Below are positions 50,044 to 54,516 of a stretch of 54,516 nucleotides of DNA, piece by piece. The notes beneath the pieces are model-generated. The model was not told the DNA's origin and ran no database searches. It saw only the letters and a list, made by a program, of their open reading frames with translations. The DNA lies in the NCBI RefSeq assembly GCF_004123795.1, contig NZ_MSSM01000036.1:1-54516 (forward strand), in the 5' to 3' direction. Source of the DNA: Lacticaseibacillus chiayiensis. GTDB lineage: Bacteria; Bacillota; Bacilli; Lactobacillales; Lactobacillaceae. Position 1 is the first letter of the stretch. Every line of letters starts with the position of its first letter. The translations under genes were made by a program, and so were the position numbers.

Positions 50044-51465
50044 TCAATTTTTCTCATGCACCTGCCACGGCTTAATCGTCAACCCGATCGCAATGGCACC
50101 CAACAACGCCAACCCCGCAGCCGCCAGCATGGCCGTTTGCAAACCTGCAATAAAGTATTCTGGATGATTCGTCGGATACGTGATCACCCGACTACCGGCC
50201 AGCTGGCTCATTGTCCCAAACAAAATCGTCGTTGCCACCGCAGTCCCGCTGACCATTCCGAGATTACGGGCAAGCGCATTGAAGCTGCCAGCAATGCCCA
50301 GTTGATCTTTTGGCACCACTGACATCACCACGTCGCCGATGGGGGATTGGAACAACCCACTGCCGATCCCGATTAAAAGAGTACTGATGATATAAATGGT
50401 TATTGGCGCGTTCAATTTTAACGTTGCGCTGACAATACTGCCGGCCGCAATCAGCAGGCTACCAAGTAACGCAACAGCGGGTACCTGCCATTTGTCCGCC
50501 AGCCATCCGCCAAACGGAGCAAAGAACACCATCATCAACGGATACAGCGACAGCAAGGTTCCGGCAGCGCCTGGCGTGAGGCCGCGCGCATCTTCAAGGT
50601 AGAAAGGCATTAAAACGGTACTGAAAAATTGCACCATGAAGATAAAGAAGACGGTCAGAACGCCCAAGGTAAAAATGCGTACCCGAAAGATACTCATAGG
50701 CAATAACGGCGTCGCTTGATGATTTTCAAAGATAAGGAAGGCTGCCAGACTGACAATGGCTAAAGCAAAGGTGGCGAGCACAACCGGATCGCCAAACCCG
50801 CTTTGCTGAGCCAAATTCAATCCCCAGAAACCGCTGGCAATGGCCGTGGCCTGCAGCAACATACCCCATTTGTCATAAGTTCCGGGTTGTGGTTCGCCAT
50901 TGTCCATTGACCACAGCGAGATCCCCAAAGCGACAACGCCAATCGGCACATTGATCAGAAAAATCATCGGCCAGCTAAAATGCGCCAAAATAAGGCCGCC
51001 AAGACTGGGACCGGCCACGCCGCCGAGTGCCACGAATGTACTGACAACACCCATGGCCCGGCCGCGCTCGGCTAAAGCAAAGGTAGACGTCACAATGCCA
51101 TACGTGTTGGCGAGCGTCATTGCACCACCAATGGCCTGAACCATGCGACCGACCATCAGAAAATCAAACCCAAGATTAATCCCGGCCATCAACGAGCCGA
51201 CCACAAACGTACCGGTGCCCCATTTAAAAATACGCCGCTTGCCAATGCGGTCGCCAAGTTTGCCAAAAGGCAGCAGCAAGGCACTCAAGACAATCAAGTA
51301 TAGTGAAACCGTCCACTCCATGCGGCTCGCAGAAACATCCAGATTCTTCGCCATAATCGGAATGGCAATGTTGACAATTGAGCCGTCAAGATTCGTCATA
51401 AAAGCGAAAAAGCCTAACGCAATCAATAACCACCAACGTTTGGATCCTGTTGCAAAACGCTGCAT
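50044..51465 (-). CDS. MFS drug:H+ antiporter, DHA2 (EmrB/QacA) family
   Basis: The product has 473 residues from the ATG at 51465 (GGAGGGATTGAC upstream); an upstream in-frame ATG lies inside repeat copy C. It has 14 membrane segments and the DHA2 motifs: FFAFMTNLDGSIVNIAIP, where the Asp takes part in proton coupling, FGKLGDRIGKRRIF in loop 2/3, and the GPSLGGLILAHFSWPMIFLINVPIG antiporter motif C. It probably exports lipophilic or cationic drugs. Confidence 0.92.
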   Translation of the reverse strand: MQRFATGSKRWWLLIALGFFAFMTNLDGSIVNIAIPIMAKNLDVSASRMEWTVSLYLIVLSALLLPFGKLGDRIGKRRIFKWGTGTFVVGSLMAGINLGFDFLMVGRMVQAIGGAMTLANTYGIVTSTFALAERGRAMGVVSTFVALGGVAGPSLGGLILAHFSWPMIFLINVPIGVVALGISLWSMDNGEPQPGTYDKWGMLLQATAIASGFWGLNLAQQSGFGDPVVLATFALAIVSLAAFLIFENHQATPLLPMSIFRVRIFTLGVLTVFFIFMVQFFSTVLMPFYLEDARGLTPGAAGTLLSLYPLMMVFFAPFGGWLADKWQVPAVALLGSLLIAAGSIVSATLKLNAPITIYIISTLLIGIGSGLFQSPIGDVVMSVVPKDQLGIAGSFNALARNLGMVSGTAVATTILFGTMSQLAGSRVITYPTNHPEYFIAGLQTAMLAAAGLALLGAIAIGLTIKPWQVHEKN

Positions 51466-51477
51466 GTCAATCCCTCC

Positions 51478-51599
51478 AAAACGCGTTCGCTGGCGCAGGA
51501 GCCGGAGTGTAAGGACCTCGATCGCAATTGGCCAAAGAGCGGTCAATCACACCCTAGGCCGCTTACATTCCGACTCCTAAGCGCGCCAGTTCACGCTCT
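51478..51599 (-). repeat. Palindromic intergenic repeat, copy C
   Basis: On the reverse strand it runs from AGAGCGTGAACTGGCGCG to CAGCGAACGCGTTTT, 122 bp, with arms and central TTTGGCCA as in copies B and D. It lies between the DHA2 and isochorismatase genes, adjoining the MFS ribosome binding site. Confidence 0.88.
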
Positions 51600-51610
51600 G
51601 TGAAAATCAT

Positions 51611-51645
51611 AGGGGCAATGGCGATTGTGGCCATTGCCCCTATGG
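51611..51645 (-). terminator. Hairpin terminator after the isochorismatase-like gene
   Basis: ATAGGGGCAATGGC and GCCATTGCCCCTAT form a perfect 14-bp stem. On the reverse strand GATTTT follows. Confidence 0.65.
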
Positions 51646-51708
51646 AAACTAATATTGATTTTTCCCAACGGTCTGTTGCCGGAACATCAAACGTACGGCT
51701 TAAAAAGA

Positions 51709-52332
51709 TTAAGCCCCTAAGTTGATGAAGTCACCGTTTTCAAGCAAAATTTTGACGAAATCAGGCACAGTGTCGGTTCGATTCCAGTCACGCTGCCACT
51801 CGCAGGCTAGTTGTGCATTGGTAATCAGCTGGGCACCGGCTTGTTCAACCCGGCGTAGTGCTGTTTCATGGGCAATCTTTGACGTGCCGCCAACCGCATC
51901 AACGACTGGATAAACGTGAAAACCTTCCGCTAATGCATCAAGTGTCGGGAAGGTGAGACAGGCTTCGGTCCATAATGCGGCCATGATAAGATTTTTGCGC
52001 CCGGTTGCCTTGACCGCTTCAACAAAATCCTGATCCTGCCAGGCATTAATCGAAGTTCGATCGATACTCGGTTGATCGCCTAAGACTTTTTTCAGATCAG
52101 GAATCGTATCCTTATTCCGGCCGCTTTTGACGTTAACCGTTGAAAGCACGATCGGCACTTGATACGCCTTCGCCAGTTTAGCCGTCATGACCACGTTTTG
52201 AATAAGCGCATGGTGGTTCATGGAGCCAATGGATTCAACCTGCGTTGGCTGATAATCAATCAAAATCAACGCCGAATTCTCCGGAGTCAACAACCGATCT
52301 GATACAGGATCGCGCCGTGGATAACTTGTCAT
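51709..52332 (-). CDS. Isochorismatase-family cysteine hydrolase
   Basis: The 207-residue protein has the catalytic Asp in ALILIDYQPTQ, a conserved Lys near VNVKSGRNKDTIPD, and the nucleophile Cys in MAALWTEACLTFP, the three residues of isochorismatase-like hydrolases. It is closest in pattern to YcaC-type members. The family hydrolyses amides or vinyl ethers; without operon partners the substrate is not clear. It lies between repeat copies C and D. Confidence 0.86.
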   Translation of the reverse strand: MTSYPRRDPVSDRLLTPENSALILIDYQPTQVESIGSMNHHALIQNVVMTAKLAKAYQVPIVLSTVNVKSGRNKDTIPDLKKVLGDQPSIDRTSINAWQDQDFVEAVKATGRKNLIMAALWTEACLTFPTLDALAEGFHVYPVVDAVGGTSKIAHETALRRVEQAGAQLITNAQLACEWQRDWNRTDTVPDFVKILLENGDFINLGA

Positions 52333-52428
52333 TTAAAATCACTCCTACTCTTAGTGAATGACGAATCTGAAAGCATCTCTACCAAGCTATTCTAATCCCA
52401 TCTTGATCAAATCAGTAATATTTTGCCC

Positions 52429-52553
52429 AGAGCGTGAACCGGCGCGTTTAGAAGTCGCAGTGTAAGTGGCCTCTAGCCCCAAATGGCTGGGCTTTGGCCA
52501 TTTGGGGCTAGGAGGTCCTTACACGCAGACTTCTGCGCCGGTGAACGCGTTTT
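52429..52553 (+). repeat. Palindromic intergenic repeat, copy D
   Basis: The copy is 125 bp, AGAGCGTGAACCGGCGCG to CGCCGGTGAACGCGTTTT. It is the best preserved palindrome, with a long inner stem GGCCTCTAGCCCCAAATGGC/GCCATTTGGGGCTAGGAGG. It fills most of the 320-bp gap between the isochorismatase and kinase genes. The rest of the gap holds no recognisable gene. Confidence 0.9.
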
Positions 52554-52653
52554 AGAGAAGTATCATAGAACGCCAGCAGCAATCCATAACATTAACATTG
52601 GCAAGCTCCACTCACAGCCCTTACAAGCAGACGTTACACGCCCACACCTTTCC

Positions 52654-53142
52654 TCAACTATTAAGATCAGCTAAAATATGCCTAACCACCATGTCTTGTG
52701 ACCAACTTGCGGGAATTGCCTGTTCGCCGGGAACACCCAAAAAGTCATGAGGCTGAAACCAGCGACGCATGCTGTCGGCACCAAATTCGTGGGCTTTGGC
52801 TCGGCTTGCATGGCGATGAAGTGTTTCTTCAAATGGCAGGTCATAATAGTAGACAAAACTACGATCAGTTGCGGCAATTAACCCCTCCAGCATCTGGCCG
52901 TAACGCGCTGCACTAAGAATGTCCTCCACGATGACGACTTTTTCGTGCTGTAAGCCGAAGCGGGCAATGAGATCAATCAAAGCGATGTTTGGACTATTAG
53001 GTTTGTCTTTTTCGGCTAACATATCGCGGCGGATCACATCCTGTGAGATCAAAAGTGTGTCAGCGAGTTGCTCGTGCAAGGCCTTCGCCGTTGTTGTCTT
53101 GCCACTGCCGGAGTTACCACGAAGAATCACGAGTTGATGCAT
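52654..53142 (-). CDS. P-loop kinase (zeta/uridine-kinase-like)
   Basis: The 162-residue protein begins with a strand and Walker A, VILRGNSGSGKTTTAKALHEQLADTLLISQDVIRRDML. A second strand VVIVEDILSAARYG supplies an acidic residue, and a helical lid has FEETLHRHASRAKAHEFG. It fits a small-molecule or nucleoside kinase of the AAA_33 type; zeta-toxin-like kinases share the same core but no antitoxin gene is present. Its start overlaps the NUDIX stop by 1 bp, so the two are one operon. Confidence 0.82.
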   Translation of the reverse strand: MHQLVILRGNSGSGKTTTAKALHEQLADTLLISQDVIRRDMLAEKDKPNSPNIALIDLIARFGLQHEKVVIVEDILSAARYGQMLEGLIAATDRSFVYYYDLPFEETLHRHASRAKAHEFGADSMRRWFQPHDFLGVPGEQAIPASWSQDMVVRHILADLNS

Positions 53143-53606
53143 CAGTCAAAATACCCCGTTTCTCCAGCGATAAAATGGGCGAGTGCCTCTTGGTGTTGGC
53201 GGTTGAACAAATGTGGTGCGGCATTCGGTTCGAAAAATTGAAGATCCTCGGTTTCATCGTTGTCGCCGTTGAATTCGCCGCCTAATTGTTCCACGCGAAA
53301 CACTGGACATAACCATTGGGCGACATCGCCGTTTGGGTAGGTGAGGTTAAGATTGCCGTTGACGCCAAGCAAGGAGACGACCTCGACCGTTAAGTTAGTT
53401 TCTTCTTTGAACTCGCGCACCATCGTCTGGGCAGGCGTTTCGCCATATTCAATCGTACCGCTGATAAGGCCCCATTCACCGCTGAAATCACTGCGTTGCT
53501 GAAGCAAAACGCGACCCGCCGCGTCAGTCAAAATGCCAATGGTGCCGGCCATAATCAACGGTGTATGGCCAACCTTCGCACGAATCTGCTTAATATAATC
53601 TGCCAA
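53142..53606 (-). CDS. NUDIX hydrolase
   Basis: The product has 154 residues from a TTG at 53606 (GGGAGGG six to seven bases upstream); an ATG further up at 53642 has no ribosome binding site. The NUDIX box is GTIEYGETPAQTMVREFKEE and its end TNL, with all metal-binding Glu residues. The core also has WGLISGTIEYG and a later GDVAQWLCPVFRVEQL. It hydrolyses nucleoside diphosphate-linked compounds; members with this ADYIKQIR start are close to ADP-ribose or mutT-like enzymes. A parS-like palindrome lies in its coding region. Confidence 0.88.
   Translation of the reverse strand: MADYIKQIRAKVGHTPLIMAGTIGILTDAAGRVLLQQRSDFSGEWGLISGTIEYGETPAQTMVREFKEETNLTVEVVSLLGVNGNLNLTYPNGDVAQWLCPVFRVEQLGGEFNGDNDETEDLQFFEPNAAPHLFNRQHQEALAHFIAGETGYFD
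53287..53302. promoter_or_regulatory. parS-like palindrome 11, inside the NUDIX gene
   Basis: TGTTCCACGCGAAACA, 15 of 16 matches (one C for T in the core). It encodes VFRVEQ in the hydrolase. Confidence 0.4.
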
Positions 53607-53865
53607 AAAAATCCCTCCCAAGAATTTAGTCATTCCTCGCACGTCAAGATAGGGGACATGCCACGCATTAGATTAACATACTTGAGACTTAGATTATTTC
53701 CTGGGTAATAATTGTGGTATGTTGTAACTAAACACTTAGCGCAGGTGGCAATGTTAAGAAACTGACGTACATGTCGCTAGAAAAGGCGTTGAAGAAGGCG
53801 GCAACCAACGCTTGCTAGCAGCAAAAAAATTGCAATTGAAATCAAGAAAGAGAGAGTGCCTGAAC

Positions 53866-54426
53866 ATGACAGTAACGCTAAAGCATTTTCAAACCGAAGA
53901 CCTTGAAACATTGTGGAAAGTTGCCTTTTCCGATCCTGATGCAGAATGGCACAAGTGGAACGGCCCTTACTTTAACGATAAAGTACCTACACTGAAACAA
54001 ATGCAGGAAGATCAAGCCAATCAAACCGGCTATCAATGGGTGGCCAATCCTTTTGTTAACGGCATTTGGAATGATGGCATTTTAATCGGCGACGTTTCTG
54101 CGCATTATGAAGATGGGGATTTGCAACGGTGGCTGGACCTGGGCATTGTGATTTATGACGAATCCTATTGGGGAAAAGGCATCGGCAAGCAGGCGTTGGA
54201 TCAGTGGATTGATCGCATTTTCGGTCTGATTGGCTTGCCACATCTCGGGATCACGACTTGGTCTGGCAACGAGCGGATGATCGCTTTGGCCAAAGCCGTG
54301 GGGATGAAGCAAGAAGCTCGGGTGCGCCAGGTTCGTTATTACCAGGATCGCTACTGGGATTCCATCAAATATGGCATTTTACGCGAGGAATGGCAGGCTC
54401 TGCGGCAACAAGGGCAACAAGAGTAA
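53866..54426 (+). CDS. GNAT-family N-acetyltransferase
   Basis: The product has 186 residues from the ATG at 53866, chosen because AAAGAGAGAG lies upstream and the fold starts there (TVTLKHFQTEDLETLWKVAFSDPDAEWHKWNGPYF). Further marks are DLGIVIYDESYWGKGIGKQALDQWIDRIF with the acetyl-CoA loop (family Q/R-x-x-G-x-G/A, here WGKGIG) and ITTWSGNERMIALAKAVGMKQEARVRQVRYY. It is similar to the PA14/SpeG-RimJ type, with unknown amine substrate. Single gene. Confidence 0.87.
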   Translation: MTVTLKHFQTEDLETLWKVAFSDPDAEWHKWNGPYFNDKVPTLKQMQEDQANQTGYQWVANPFVNGIWNDGILIGDVSAHYEDGDLQRWLDLGIVIYDESYWGKGIGKQALDQWIDRIFGLIGLPHLGITTWSGNERMIALAKAVGMKQEARVRQVRYYQDRYWDSIKYGILREEWQALRQQGQQE

Positions 54427-54431
54427 AAAGA

Positions 54432-54482
54432 AAAGACCAACAAAAGGGCGGTTCAATCAAGTCGCTTTTTTGCTGGTCTTTT
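54432..54482 (+). terminator. Terminator after the acetyltransferase gene
   Basis: AAAAGACCA-CAAAA pairs with TTTTG-TGGTCTTTT around an inner loop. Confidence 0.8.
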
Positions 54483-54516
54483 GAGATGCATGCATTTAAA
54501 TGATGGTACGAAGAAA

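Noticed and set aside
37736-52553. The palindromic repeats as insertion sequences or a CRISPR array
   Set aside because: They encode no transposase, are scattered kilobases apart and not regularly spaced, and have no spacer-repeat pattern.
52654-53606. Zeta-toxin toxin-antitoxin pair
   Set aside because: The kinase has a zeta-like P-loop fold, but the coupled gene is a NUDIX hydrolase and no epsilon-type antitoxin is present.

Overview
The window looks like a chromosomal segment of a Lacticaseibacillus (casei/paracasei/rhamnosus-type) lactic acid bacterium. The inference rests on GC content near 50 percent in the core genes, AGGAGG-type ribosome binding sites, fused substrate-binding/permease amino-acid ABC proteins, a manLMN-manO mannose PTS operon and an Rgg-type regulator. 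The species is not proven by anything in the sequence.

Layout: (1) Positions 1 to about 11.3 kb hold the right part of an integrated phage satellite. It has a tyrosine integrase and a CI-like repressor on the plus strand. Facing left are an excisionase/AlpA-like protein, small unknown proteins, a primase-polymerase, an SF3 helicase, an iteron-rich putative origin, a head-closure protein, HNH nuclease, TerS, TerL, a small membrane protein, portal and the start of a prohead protease cut by the window edge. This is the gene plan of a capsid-forming phage-inducible chromosomal island: it replicates and builds its own heads, and no tail or lysis genes are visible. (2) 11.5-17.9 kb: a truncated PTS EIIC remnant, a TIM-barrel-like protein, a beta-hydroxyacid dehydrogenase, a probable yjdF riboswitch in front of a broken yjdF gene, a YdeI-like protein and aspartase. 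(3) 17.9-25.2 kb: a glycosyltransferase, a moxR/DUF58/transglutaminase operon, a SpoIIM-like protein and a GNAT acetyltransferase. (4) 25.3-39.8 kb: two tandem glutamine-type ABC substrate-binding/permease fusions with one ATPase, a fructosamine-kinase-like gene, a frameshifted AAA ATPase, paired PH-domain membrane proteins, an orphan sugar-binding lipoprotein, and an amino-acid ABC transporter behind a lysine riboswitch, hence probably a lysine importer. (5) 39.8-44 kb: a CPBP protease, a frameshifted Rgg-like regulator, and an intact Rgg regulator divergent from an MFS exporter across a perfect inverted repeat. (6) 44-54.5 kb: the mannose PTS operon with a cre-like site, manO, an aldo/keto reductase, two MFS transporters, an isochorismatase-like hydrolase, a P-loop kinase, a NUDIX hydrolase and a GNAT acetyltransferase.

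Three kinds of non-genic structure overlay the core region. One is a family of about 100-125 bp palindromic intergenic repeats (four full copies and one deletion derivative). The second is eleven 16-bp palindromes close to the ParB-binding parS consensus. The third is one exact match to the Bacillus Noc-binding consensus. The most notable system is the capsid-forming satellite with its putative iteron origin. The repeats and the parS-like cluster are the most notable unexplained DNA signals.
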